A stretch of 64,000 nucleotides of DNA from Buddleja alternifolia. Taxonomy: Eukaryota; Streptophyta; Magnoliopsida; Lamiales; Scrophulariaceae. The notes under the pieces are model-generated. The model was not told where the DNA came from. It made no database searches and saw only the letters and a list, made by a program, of their open reading frames with translations. Within the stretch, counting starts at the first letter, position 1, and every line of letters begins with the position of its first letter. The DNA lies in NCBI GenBank assembly GCA_019426215.1, contig CM033402.1, forward strand, positions 18,481,104-18,545,103. The letters are read 5' to 3'. A program made the translations under genes and the position numbers. Shown here piece by piece: positions 11,540 through 21,193 of the stretch.

Positions 11540-11877
11540 TATATATATATATTCTATATATATATATATAGTTAACTCTCTCTATATATATATATATAGC
11601 AGCTCCGCCACCGCCTAGTTTGTGCGAATTTGGGGTAATTTTTTTAGATAAATATATGTATACACACACACACACATATAGAGTTTGTGCTAGACAAATA
11701 TTTGTGTATGTGTGGGTGTATGTATATTTGTGTATATTCTTGAGATTTGCCTGTTTTTGTGGAAAATTTAAGGGAAATAGGGACTTGACTAAATTTAGGG
11801 TTAATTTGTATTAGCTGGGGGTTAATTACATTTAATTTGGGATTAACTTATGGTTATTTTTTGGTTTAGGGTACATT

Positions 11878-12085
11878 GATCCAACTGGTGATCTATATTT
11901 ATACTTATTTATTGAAAATATGATGCTTTATTTATAGTTTTATGTGATTTATATGATCCAACTGGTGATCAATATTTGTATTTGCTGGAAATATGATGCT
12001 TTATGTGATCCAACTGGTGATCAATATTTATAAAATAATGCTGTATTTTTAATTTTATGTGATTTATGTGATCCAACTGGTGATC
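11878..12085 (+). repeat. Four copies of GATCCAACTGGTGATC repeat
   Basis: Copies start at 11878, 11955, 12007 and 12070, spaced 77, 52 and 63 bases. Each is followed by (A/T)ATATTT and, in most, by TATGATGCTTTATGTGAT-like sequence. The core is itself nearly palindromic (GATC...GATC). It lies in the leader before the transposase fragment. Confidence 0.8.
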
Positions 12086-12318
12086 AATATTTTCGTATAG
12101 TGAGATCGACATTTTGGGTTTGTTGTGGGTGAAAGATTAGAATGTTGGGTTTGTTGTGGTTGAAAGATACGAATTTTGTTGGTTGCAAGTTTGGGGGAAG
12201 ATTAAATCGAGAACTTGGTAGAAAATTTTGTGTTGTTACTCTGCCGAATTTTTTCTAGGATAATGGGAAATAAATTAAAATTAAAAAAATTTAATTAGGT
12301 CAACTCAACAGTAGTAAA

Positions 12319-12933
12319 GAGTTAGCCAAGGACTTGACATGGCATGCTGATAGAAGGCTTGAAGAAAGGATTGAAGATGACAAGATTCGACACCCCTCAG
12401 ATTCTCCTCAATAGAAAAAGATTGATGATGATTTCCTTGAATTTGGTGAAGAATCAAGAAACCTACGCCTTGTATTGGCTACAGATGGCATGAACCCTCA
12501 TGGTTTGCAAAGTAGCTCACATAGTACATGACCAGTGATTTTGATGATCTACAACCTTCCCTTATCGCAATGCATGAAGCGAGAGCATATAATGATGCCT
12601 ATACTCATTTATGGGCCGAAACAACCTGGAAATGATATAGATGTCCATTTGGCTCCTTTAATTGAGGATTTGAAGGTGTTGTGGAAGACCGGTATTCAAG
12701 TATATAACAGGTTCAGAGAAGAAAATTTCAATCTTAGAGTCATGTTATTTGGAACAATCAATGATTTTTCGGCAAGAGCAAATCTCGAGGGATATGGTGT
12801 ACATGGCCAATGTGGATGCCCCATATGTATCAAGAGTATAGATCAATATCGATTGACACACTCTCAGAAATATGCATTCCAAGGGCATCGGAGATGGCTA
12901 AATCGGAACCATCGAAATATGCATTCCAGCCTG
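12319..12933 (+). pseudogene. CACTA transposase (TNP2-type) fragment
   Basis: A single frame carries the conserved middle of the En/Spm TNP2 transposase family: TWHADRRLE, then IRHPSDSP, RNLRLVLATDGMNPHG, IYNLPLSQCMK, GPKQPGNDIDV, GTINDFSARANLEG, CGCPIC, KYAFQGHRRWL. The frame is broken by TAG at 12412-12414 and TGA at 12529-12531. By family comparison both replace Trp codons (TGG). After GHRRWL the sequence jumps into the 3' subterminal repeats, with a short repeat AAATATGCATTCCA (near 12867 and 12915) around the junction. It cannot encode active transposase. Confidence 0.85.
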
Positions 12934-13010
12934 AATCGCTGTAATAGGAGACCTATTACAGCGGTTTTTAACCGCTGTAATAGGTCCAAAAAACCCGTTG
13001 TAATAGGCAT
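12930..13010. repeat. 3' subterminal palindromes of the CACTA element
   Basis: Units of CGCTGTAATAGG and CCTATTACAGCGG in inverted order mirror the array at the other end of the element. Confidence 0.8.
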
Positions 13011-13027
13011 TTTCTGTAGTAGTGTAA

Positions 13028-14515
13028 AGTATTGTTTTCCTAATCATTATAGATATATGAATGTCTTTGATCTTTCAATGAGATTTTATTAGATCTTTTA
13101 CTAAAAATAGCTATAGGGGAGGTGTCTTTGCCAAAATTTTAGACAATCGGAGATCGTATGCCAAAAGACAAAACTCAATATGAGATGAGTGCAAATAACC
13201 AAGTAAAATAAAGGGAAAAATGACACCTTTGTATTTATGGAGATAAATTCAATTAAGATGATGGGGATATTAGGAATGTTTGCAAATTCCTAAAATAAGT
13301 GATTATTAACTTATGGTTTAAATAATTTATTTTGGAGTGTTTGTAAACCTAACTTCTGATTCTAATACTCTTAACATAAGTGAAAATAATCTATAATCTC
13401 TAAGCTGGCAAATGAGTGCTTATAACGGATTAGGGTATTTTTATATCGGCAATAATATCTGGCATCTCCGATATTACTTCGAATAATAGATTTTTTATTT
13501 ATTAAATGTAAATATACTTTGTGATATGATTTAGTAGATATATTATTTAATATACACTTAAAGCTTGTTATATAATTACTGATAAACCTTTTCTATTAAA
13601 AAATTTAATCCAATAATAACAAAACAGGTGACTTTATTTATGTTTAAAACAATATTCTTTAACAATGTACCAATTAATGAAAACTTGTGCTATTAATATT
13701 TTCTACTACTCTACAATTTTTTTCAAATTTTTTTAGTATTCTAATGTATTTGTTTCGTATATCCCGATAATATTCTAATATGGTGACTGGTATGAAACAA
13801 CACCAATCGACATTGACGCCTACACTTTAGGAAAGAAAACGTGAGATGATGAACTCCTACTAACAGGTAAGGGGGCCTTGACTGATGTCCATGTTATCTA
13901 ATTAGAATTTTATATAAGAAGTTTTGTCATCTCTAAGGATTTGGGGTTTTGGAGAAGGGGGTGAATAAAAAAAAAAAAGGAAAAAGGGTCAAACCTTGAT
14001 ATTTTTTAATTTGGGTTGGGGGTGCAAAATTTCATATTTCAAAATTTTATAGGGCAAAAAATTAAAGCTATGTTTTCAAGTCATATTTGGTCCAAAATTC
14101 CCGTTAAACAATGTTTGTTTCACACAATATTTCATCAAAAATACATAACTTTTTTCATCCAAAAAAACATAATCATTATTTTTCATCTTTCTCTCACTTT
14201 GTCCCCTATCTCATTCTCTCTCCTCTATTTTTTATACAAAAATTTTCTCTCTCTTCTTAATATCCACTATCTCTCTCTCCTCTCTCTATCCCCCTCTCCT
14301 CTTTCTCTCTCTCTCCTCACTCTCTCTCTTCTCTCTCCTCACTCTTTCTCTTCTCTTTGACCGTGTCTCTTCTCTTTTCTTTTTGTAATGTTTTTTTGTA
14401 ATGTTTTGTCATATCTTTGACCGTGTACCATTAAACTTTAAAATAGAAAAAAGTTTGTTTATTTGTAATTCTATCATGAGAAATAGTATTGATAAAACAT
14501 AGAATAAAATGGAAA
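13028..14515. other. AT-rich intergenic with CT-rich tract
   Basis: No coding homology is visible. A long CT-rich run lies at about 14180-14360, rich in CTCTCT, followed by T-rich sequence. The 114-residue frame at 14016-14360 is driven by that simple sequence and is not a gene. Confidence 0.6.
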
Positions 14516-14603
14516 ATTCTATGCCACACCGGTACCAATGGTCCCGGTGTGGCATACACCATTGGATCCCCCCTGGACCATTGGTACCGGTGTGGCATAG
14601 AAT
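14516..14603. repeat. Perfect 29-bp inverted repeat (88-bp hairpin unit)
   Basis: The arms 14516-14544 and 14575-14603 are exact reverse complements over 29 bases, with a 30-base loop that holds a second partial copy of the arm (GGTGTGGCATACACCATTGG). The arm reads ATTCTATGCCACACC outward to GGTACCAATGGTCC. It may be a tiny foldback element or a hairpin RNA locus; no gene is linked to it. Confidence 0.85.
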
Positions 14604-14907
14604 GGCCCGATTAAAATTTATGGAGTTTTATAAAGTAAAACTTTCAAATTTTATTTTTCAAATTAGTTATAGTGGAAGAATTTGGATTTATATATATATC
14701 TATATCTATATACATATATATGTTATTTGTACATATTATTTTAAAGTTTTACTTATTTTTTATGTGTACGGCTGTGTATAATTTATCTCATTGCTAAATT
14801 TGTGATTTGATTGTGTATGTGAATCGAGAAATGCATGTGTGTTATCCATATTTATATGTGTATGTTTTCTTAATGTATATTATGTGGGGGAAAAAAGGTC
14901 TTGGGAC

Positions 14908-14980
14908 GGTCAAAGGCAATTTGACCATGGTCAACTCGGGTTTGACCGAGTCAACAGCGTGGTCAACTCGGATTTGACCG
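14908..14980. promoter_or_regulatory. Cluster of W-box-like TTGACC/GGTCAA motifs
   Basis: At least seven TTGAC or GTCAA cores occur within about 75 bases. They include the perfect 14-bp palindrome TTGACCATGGTCAA (14921-14934) and two copies of GGTCAACTCGGRTTTGACCG. TTGAC(C/T) is the known core of WRKY-factor W-boxes. No gene start is evident within 1 kb, so a regulatory role is only a possibility. Confidence 0.35.
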
Positions 14981-15238
14981 CGTGAATAGTGACTTGAAGC
15001 AAGGGTTTCTTATTTCGTGGTTTTGGTTTGGATTTGGTAATTGACTTGTAGTAGGAGTGACCTAATTATCTAAGAATAGGATTGTATTTTAATAATTTTT
15101 AAAATAAATTACTTATTAATATAAATTAAATAAAAAAAAAAGGAAAAAAAAGAAAAAAGAAGAGGGAGGGGAGGGGGGGGGGGACTGTTCATCGACTTCC
15201 CCAATCTCCCCCAACCCCCCTCACACCCCTTTCCCACG
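14981..15238. other. AT-rich then purine-rich tract
   Basis: It holds an A/G-rich run (15128-15170) and a G12 run (15171-15182), then C-rich sequence. No gene is seen. Confidence 0.6.
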
Positions 15239-15437
15239 CGCGCACACACACACACACAGTTTGAGCGCACACATACACACTGTTACAAGCACACACAAAC
15301 ACACACAATTGCACACACAGAAACACACACACACACACACACACTATTACACGCACACACAAACACACAATTACACACACAGAAACACACACACAGTCAC
15401 ACACGCACACTGTTACACTTACTCTCACACACGCTGA
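15239..15437. repeat. CA-rich minisatellite
   Basis: Irregular (CA)n sequence with a longer period of roughly 65-70 bases: AAACACAC, then AATTGCACACACAG or AATTACACACACAG, then AAACACAC, then TATTACACG or TGTTACACTT, each seen twice or more. Long cysteine/valine frames on the minus strand here are simple-sequence artefacts. Confidence 0.8.
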
Positions 15438-16458
15438 TACATATATATATGAATATATATATTTTTCTTTTAATTATATATCAACTATTATTAACATTAT
15501 TACTTATATATATTGTGTATATATATATATATACTTTTTTTTTAATTTTATATAAACTACTATTACACATTTATATATGTACACTAATATATATATATAC
15601 ACACACTACTATTACTTACATATATACATATATATTTATCTATATAATAATTATTTCAATTTCAATATTATATTATAATTTTTAATTATTGACAGACAAA
15701 AACTTACATGATTTGACAGCTACAGTAATTTATGTTCCCTCTGAAAACAAAACCAAACACTATCTCACCAAAAAATCACTCAAAAACCAACTCCCAAAAC
15801 ATAAGCAAACATTATCTCATCCAAATTACACGTATCCCCATAAGATTTTCACCAATAATTTTCACCAAAATGCCATCCCAAAACATAGCCTAAGTTTTTC
15901 ACCGTTGAGGGGATGCCCCCCACCTGGCCCATGTGGCTCCGTTTGTGCTCATAGTAGACTTTCACATGCATTGACATTGACTTGGGAACATTGGAAATTT
16001 TCATCTATTCCCAATTACATGAACAAGATTAATTAATGTGACGATCGAGTTTTTCATATATACTGATGTGGGTTGAAATTTGTTTTTGGGTCAAACTGGT
16101 TAATCTAATATTTTATGGGCCTAAATCCAATGACATCGTGGACTCGGATCCTTCTAAAAGACATTATATTTAAATCGGTTCAGCTGGAGGTTTTTCAACA
16201 TATACATATGCGCTTGCAATATTTGTTATGTAAATTCATTACTAAATGAAATATGAAATTAAACTAATTAAATAAATTCACGCTGCGTGTAACTCACAAG
16301 CTTGATAATATAACTCTCCTCCAGTGGGTCAATAATTTCCAACTTGGCAATTTTTAATTTGATAAGAAAAATGTCAAAATTTTCTAAATCTGACATGGAG
16401 CCACGAACCCATCACTTATGAAAAAACAAACAATTCATCTAGCTTCATTGTTCTGGCT
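15438..16458. other. AT-rich intergenic region
   Basis: TA-rich microsatellite-like sequence to about 15650, then unique-looking DNA. The part from about 16040 would be the upstream region of the candidate small-peptide gene. No other gene is recognised. Confidence 0.55.
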
Positions 16459-16460
16459 CA

Positions 16461-16467
16461 TATATAC
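16461..16467 (+). promoter_or_regulatory. TATA box of the candidate peptide gene
   Basis: TATATAC lies 67-73 bases before the ATG at 16534. It would place transcription start near 16490-16495 with a 5' leader of about 40 bases, a normal plant spacing. Confidence 0.4.
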
Positions 16468-16533
16468 ACACACACACATAGACAATACTGAACTTTATAG
16501 TCATTATACATTATTGTGATTTGAGCTAGCACC

Positions 16534-16887
16534 ATGGGTAGCCAGCTGAGTTCAGTTCTCTCGGCGATTTTTCTTCTGTTAATAGCAGCTGATCAAGGTA
16601 AACTAGCTAAGAGCGGATGATGTGCTTATTCTCAATTGAACACTTATTGTTCATTTTATTTTAATTTTTTTGTTCTTTTGTTGGTATCTAATGAAATAAT
16701 ATTGTGGATAAAACCAGGAAGGGCAATGCAGGCATATGTTCGTCATGATATTAATATTTCATCTACAAACACTACTACTGCACTACTTGATTCTACCTCC
16801 TCGGGCACAACCGATAACAATGATGGTCAATTCATCCTTAACTTCTATCTTCTCATTTTATTTTTTTTAATATTTTTCCCCCAGTAA
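16534..16887 (+). CDS. Candidate small secreted-peptide gene, two exons
   Basis: I do not recognise the family. ATG at 16534 sits in an excellent context (CACCATGGG). Exon 1 (16534-16597) encodes a signal-peptide-like start (MGSQLSS, then VLSAIFLLLIA). A GT-AG intron of 120 bp (16598-16717; donor AAG/GTAAAC, acceptor CCAG) is U-rich and in phase 1. Exon 2 encodes a polar Ser/Thr/Asn-rich stretch with an NIS and an NTT glycosylation-type site. It then either reads into a hydrophobic tail (LNFYLLILFFLIFF) ending at TAA 16885-16887, which would suit a GPI or membrane anchor. Alternatively it splices again at 16826 (GATG/GTCAAT) to the acceptor TTTCCCCCAG at 16884, which would give a short soluble peptide. 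That second intron would be only about 59 bp, below the usual plant minimum. Expression data are needed to choose. Confidence 0.45.
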
Positions 16888-16973
16888 TCAGAGAATAACT
16901 TTGAATTCAGTTTCATGAATAATCTGATGCTAAGACAAAAGGTTTTAGTTCCGTTCCAAAAAAGAGTGGTGGT

Positions 16974-16995
16974 GGGGGGGGGGGGGGGGGGGGGG
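16974..16995. repeat. G22 homopolymer
   Basis: Twenty-two consecutive G residues are preceded by GGTGGT. Such a tract can form G-quadruplexes and is also a typical place for assembly length errors. Confidence 0.85.
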
Positions 16996-17029
16996 AGAAT
17001 TGCAGCATTAGTTCCATACAATAGGGTAG

Positions 17030-17455
17030 GGAAAATTGCCTTTATGTTCTCGTATGTTTGGCCCTTTTCAATTTTGGTCTTATTTGTTATCGGATTCTCA
17101 TATTATATCCCGTAACTTTTAAAAATTCTCACAATTGGTCACAATCGAATTTTCCGTCAAAAATTTAACGGTTAACTCCCGCGTTACTCAACATTTTGAC
17201 AGTTTATTTTTTAGAGAATTCTTGCGTAAATGCACTCACACATGAATTTTATTCAATATCACGTGCTACTCACGCAAAAAATCCCCCCAACGGTCAAAAC
17301 GTTGAGTACGAACCATTAAATTTTGGACGAAAAATTCGGTTCAGACCAAATGTAAGAATTTTTAAAAGTTACGGGACAGAATGTGCAAATTCCGTAACGA
17401 ATGAGACCACAATTAAAAAAGACCAAACATATGAGACCAACAATGCAATTTTATA
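17030..17455. mobile_element. Foldback element with ~130-bp inverted arms
   Basis: The left arm (about 17030-17165: AAAATTGC, GTATGTTTGG, CCCGTAACTTTTAAAAATTCT) and right arm (about 17320-17455) are reverse complements with moderate divergence. Centre and arms are non-coding. The arms resemble those of the elements at 17907 and 54997 in style (ATTTTGGTC-like phrases). TSDs are not clear. It is a probable non-autonomous Mutator-like element. Confidence 0.6.
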
Positions 17456-17899
17456 GATGTTGCAATTTTAATCTTATTGTTCATAAACTGTAGGAAAAAT
17501 AAATTAAAGCAAGAATTTTATTGATATGAAAGTAATAGAGAATTTTTGGGGAGATGACCTTTTTCAGAGAACGTTATGAATGCATTGGAATTAGGTCTTA
17601 CCTTTCTGGCTTTTTCACGTTGGGTGTATCTCTGTGTTGAGAGATATCTATTCATTTTATAATACTCCAAGTTTGACTAGTCGTAAGGAGAATATCACAC
17701 ATCTCCCAACCAACAGAGAAAAATCCTCAACTCCCTACACTTAAAAAATAGACGCATGCTCCAAGTAAGATTTATCCAATTTTGACTTGGTATTCCACTA
17801 CTTGATGAATCCCTTTAGTTAAGGTACCTCAATATACTAAATAAGATTCAACACATAAGTAATACAAGATATTTGACTAGGCTTTTAGCCACATTATTG
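17456..17899. other. Intergenic, no gene seen
   Basis: AT-rich unique-looking sequence between two foldback elements, with no coding signal. Confidence 0.6.
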
Positions 17900-17906
17900 A
17901 TATCAC

Positions 17907-18166
17907 GGGTGGATTACACGCACAATCCCTCATTTTAGTGTTAATTACCAAAATCACCACTGACTTTTGGTAAATTACAAATAAAGCCCTTCAAGTGGTC
18001 TATTTGTAAGGTTTACAGGAGGTGAAATTGTGAAATTTTTTAAATACACAGGTGGTGTAATCGTTAGAATATCTTAATATGAAGGGGACTTTATGTAATT
18101 TCGATAAGGTCTGGGGGGTTTTTGTAATTTTGCACTAATGTGAGGGATGTACATATAATTTTCTCT
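17907..18166. mobile_element. Mutator-like MITE (260 bp) with 9-bp TSD
   Basis: Long imperfect terminal inverted repeats: the left arm reads CAATCCCTCATTTTAGTG, the right arm in complement ACATCCCTCACATTAGTG. Flanks TGATATCAC (17898-17906) and TAATATCAC (18167-18175) match at 8 of 9 bases, fitting the 9-bp duplication of Mutator-like elements. It is non-coding. Confidence 0.6.
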
Positions 18167-18335
18167 TAATATCACATTAATATTCAAATAAACTTGCAGA
18201 ATTATTCCTATAGGATATAGTTTATTTACATTTTAATTTATAACCAATTGTTAAAAACTGGGCGGGCAGAAAATGTTATTTTGGTCACATTCCTTTCACG
18301 TGATAAATAATAATATTAATAGTGCGTGCATTACA

Positions 18336-18561
18336 CGCACAAATTTCCATCCATTTGCAAGCACAAATTTCCGTCCATTTGCAAGCGATGAGACAAAAAT
18401 TGCCAAAAAAAAAACAAAAAATGCATTATGCAAATTTGTAATCAATGGGAAGACTGTAAAAGGCCCTATCATGCAAATTTGTAATCAACGGGAAAATTGT
18501 AAAAGGGCTATCATGCAAATTTGTAATCAACGGGAAAATTGTAAAAGGGTCTATCACGTGG
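18336..18561. repeat. Tandem repeats: 24-26 bp x2 and 42-43 bp x3
   Basis: Two copies of ACAAATTTCC(A/G)TCCATTTGCAAG (18340-18384) are followed, after a spacer, by three copies of a unit beginning ATGCAAATTTGTAATCAA (near 18429, 18472 and 18513). The repeated MQICNQREN in a 121-residue frame is a by-product of this repeat. Confidence 0.8.
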
Positions 18562-18723
18562 GACTAACATTGCAATTTTCCAAAACAAACGTTGACTATT
18601 TTCATAGGAGGATTCATGAAAGAACCAAAGATGAGTGATAACAGAATTTCTCTTGTTAGTTTGAAGACCTTGATAATCGCCATTTTCCACATAATTTTTG
18701 ACGCTTAATCACGTAAAATACTA

Positions 18724-19081
18724 CTCCCTCCGTCCCAAAAAGGATGTCTACTATTCTACTTTTATCCGTCCCAAAATGTTTGTCCCTTACTATAAAAGTA
18801 TATATTTATTGTCTAATCTAACTATATTACCCTCTATTTTAATTAATGAATATATAATTAATTTAGTTTTACTATAAAACTGCAATTACATTTAAGGAAA
18901 AATAGTTTCATACATGGTTAATAGACAAAAGTCATAAACTAAATTAAAATCATGACATGTTTTAAAAGGTAATATTATTTGTTGTCTTTTGTTTTATGGA
19001 AAGGGTATTTTTGAGAAACAGTACACTTTTGATATTTTCTAAGAAAAGTCAAAGAAAACATCATTTTTGAGATGGAGGGAG
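18724..19081. mobile_element. Stowaway-type MITE (Tc1/mariner), 358 bp
   Basis: The left end CTCCCTCCGTCCC is the classic Stowaway terminus; the right end is TGAGATGGAGGGAG, its imperfect complement. It is flanked by the dinucleotide TA on both sides (18722-18723 and 19082-19083). It is AT-rich and non-coding. Confidence 0.8.
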
Positions 19082-19083
19082 TA

Positions 19084-19793
19084 TTTTCTATCAATTTATG
19101 GTAACACATTGATGGATGCAGTAATGGGATTGTTGGCTCTGGTGTATCGATTCCCACAAATGTTTGGAGTACAATTCCCTGGACTGAGTAAAGACCCTTG
19201 CTATCCCCAGAAATTGATCTGGATTCAGTGTAGCAATGATGCCACACGGCGTGTAACGGCAATGTAAATCCTATTATACTTTCTCCATTTTTCAATTCGA
19301 GGGAAAATTGTACTTCTGTTTCCATATGATAGGGAGTGTTGCAAAGGTGGTCAAGAACTTTATAGGCTCGACTTATATAGTCCGGCAAAATACAAAAATG
19401 TGCAACATTAATCCTGACTGTTATTTTTTACAAACACGTGAAAGTCACATGACTCTGGACTTGGACTTCTTTGCATCCTTTTCAAAATATTTGGAGTTTT
19501 ATAATTTTACATGCTTCTACTCAATTTCCTTTTTCCTTTTTCCTTTTTCTCCTCCGTTCTATTTCTTCTTCCCCACCCAACCCTAACCACCTCTCCGATC
19601 CCTTACGCCCCTCACCTTAATTGATGATGCTTGACTTTTACATCTTTAGGGGTTTGTACTCTGGCGGGGCGTTGGCTAGAAAAAGCTTATTTGCTAGTTG
19701 GAGGTCTAGGTAGTGGCATGGTGGTGGTCGATGGGATTTTATGGGTTGGGAATGTGGCCTTGCTGGAGGGGGGGGGGGGGGGGGGGGGCGTAG
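19084..19793. other. Intergenic, ends in G21 homopolymer
   Basis: 19090-19265 has more balanced base composition and could be an old gene fragment, but I could not match its frames to any family. 19520-19570 is TTCC-rich. A run of 21 G residues lies at 19768-19788. Confidence 0.5.
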
Positions 19794-20678
19794 CAATGGG
19801 TAGATAATACTCAGATCCAGACCAGACTCAAAAATTAAGTTTGGGTTAGGACCTTGACCCAACCGAGAGCTAGAACTAACTAAAGCCCAAGCCCAAGTGC
19901 CCAACCTATTTAAATAAACTAATACCTCCTTCAAAAACAAAACCCTAAGACCCACCTTCATCCTTTTAGCAGCTGCACTAGCTTCTCCCTCTCCCTGAAT
20001 CTTCTCCGCCACGCCGCCCGAAACTTCTAGTCACACGTCTTCTGTTTTTGGTTTTGTACACATATAATGTAAGATATATATACATATAGATAATATAATA
20101 TATGTTATGCAGATACATATATAGATAATATAGTATATATTGTATAAAATATTTTTTTACTTACAGAAAATATGTGAATATATATCATACAATATTTTTA
20201 TAATTTTCTTAAAACAAATTTTTACAAAAAGAAAATCAAATTGTTAATATTTAATAAAACTGTAAATCTTATTTTGCATTATTTAGTAAGAAAATAATAT
20301 TTTAAGAAAAATATAGTTTCAAATATTTATTAAAATCTTAACTAAATATATACACAAATACATAATAATAATAATAAAAAAAAATCAGATTGAGTCTAAA
20401 TTTAGACCTAGGCCCAAATTTTCGGGTCTGGGCTGCTTTAGACAAAATATTGTAAATCTTAGTTTGCAGTATTTAGTAAGACTTTTTTTTAACGAAAAAC
20501 ATAATTTCAAAAATTTATTCAAATTCTTAATTAAATAAATCCACAAATACATAATAATACAAAAAAAAAAAGGAAAAAAACTAAATAAAAAGGTCTAAGT
20601 CTAGACCAAAAGTTTTGGGTTTAGGTATGTTTCAAGCCCAAAGTTTTGGGTGTGGGTCTGGACAAAACCCACCCATTG
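19794..20678. mobile_element. hAT-like non-autonomous element with internal duplication
   Basis: The ends CAATGGGT (left) and ACCCATTG (right) are inverted, with further GGGTCTGGAC / CAGATCCAGACC-like matches inside. Plant hAT-type elements often carry CAATGGGT termini as I recall them. No transposase remains. Inside, a ~190-bp segment is duplicated in tandem. No convincing 8-bp TSD is visible; the right flank is cut by the LTR of element B. Confidence 0.45.
20256..20560. repeat. Two diverged ~190-bp tandem copies
   Basis: The block from 20256 (TGTAAATCTTATTTTGCA through ACACAAATACATAATAATA) recurs from about 20449 (TGTAAATCTTAGTTTGCAG through CCACAAATACATAATAATA). Each is followed by TCTAAATTTAGACC- or GTCTAAGTCTAGACC-like sequence. 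Confidence 0.65.
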
Positions 20679-20685
20679 ATAGGCC

Positions 20686-21153
20686 TGTTGGGATACAGTG
20701 GTTAACTGTCTGGATTGTGGGCGCAGCGAAAATAAAAAATTTAACTATGCACAACCCATAAATAGGGATTAGGCAGACATGGCACTATCGAATTTTTCAC
20801 GAAACATACATAGGGGATTTTCGTGAAAGCCTCTTTTGATAAACCAACACCAAATCTTGAGCAAAAACAATTTAAATAATTTTGTTCCAACCAATTCTCT
20901 TTGAAGGTGTTTGCTCTAACGCTCCTACTTTGAAGAACATCTCTAACGGTATCCACAACTTAGTTTGTACTCTCGATCTTCTCTATCTGTGCTAGCTAAG
21001 AGACATCGAACCTTTTCACTTATAGAGAAAAGGATGAAATATTGTGTATAAGTTCTAATACAGAGAGAGAGAGAGGAAGAAGAGAAGAAGAGAAAACCCT
21101 AATCTTATATTTGTGATTACTTTAGTATATAAATCGTTCAATATAATAATATA

Positions 21154-21193
<40 letters not shown>

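Larger units (their letters stand above)
11026..13024 (+). mobile_element. CACTA (En/Spm-type) transposon, internally deleted
   Basis: The left end CACTACTACAAAAAT and right end TTTCTGTAGTAGTG are inverted CACTA-type termini. The 3-bp TSD is TAA (11023-11025 and 13025-13027). The 1999-bp element has dense subterminal palindromes at both ends, a CT/TA-rich leader, four copies of a short internal repeat and a broken TNP2-like transposase fragment. Full autonomous relatives are several kb longer, so this is a deletion derivative. Confidence 0.9.

Noticed and set aside
11376..11675. 99-residue minus-strand frame rich in YIYIYI and RERE
   Set aside because: It is produced by TA and CT microsatellites in the CACTA leader.
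15189..15428. 79-residue Cys/Val-rich minus-strand frame
   Set aside because: It is a translation of the CA-rich minisatellite with no gene context.
18273..18638. 121-residue frame with repeated MQICNQREN
   Set aside because: The repetition is just the 42-43-bp tandem repeat read in one frame; there is no start context or homology.
19067..19267. 66-residue plus-strand frame with balanced composition (FPQMFGVQFPGLS)
   Set aside because: It could be an exon relic, but I cannot place it in a family and the flanking splice sites are not convincing.
19638..20012. 124-residue minus-strand frame
   Set aside because: It spans the G21 homopolymer and the hAT-like end; the proline run is an artefact.
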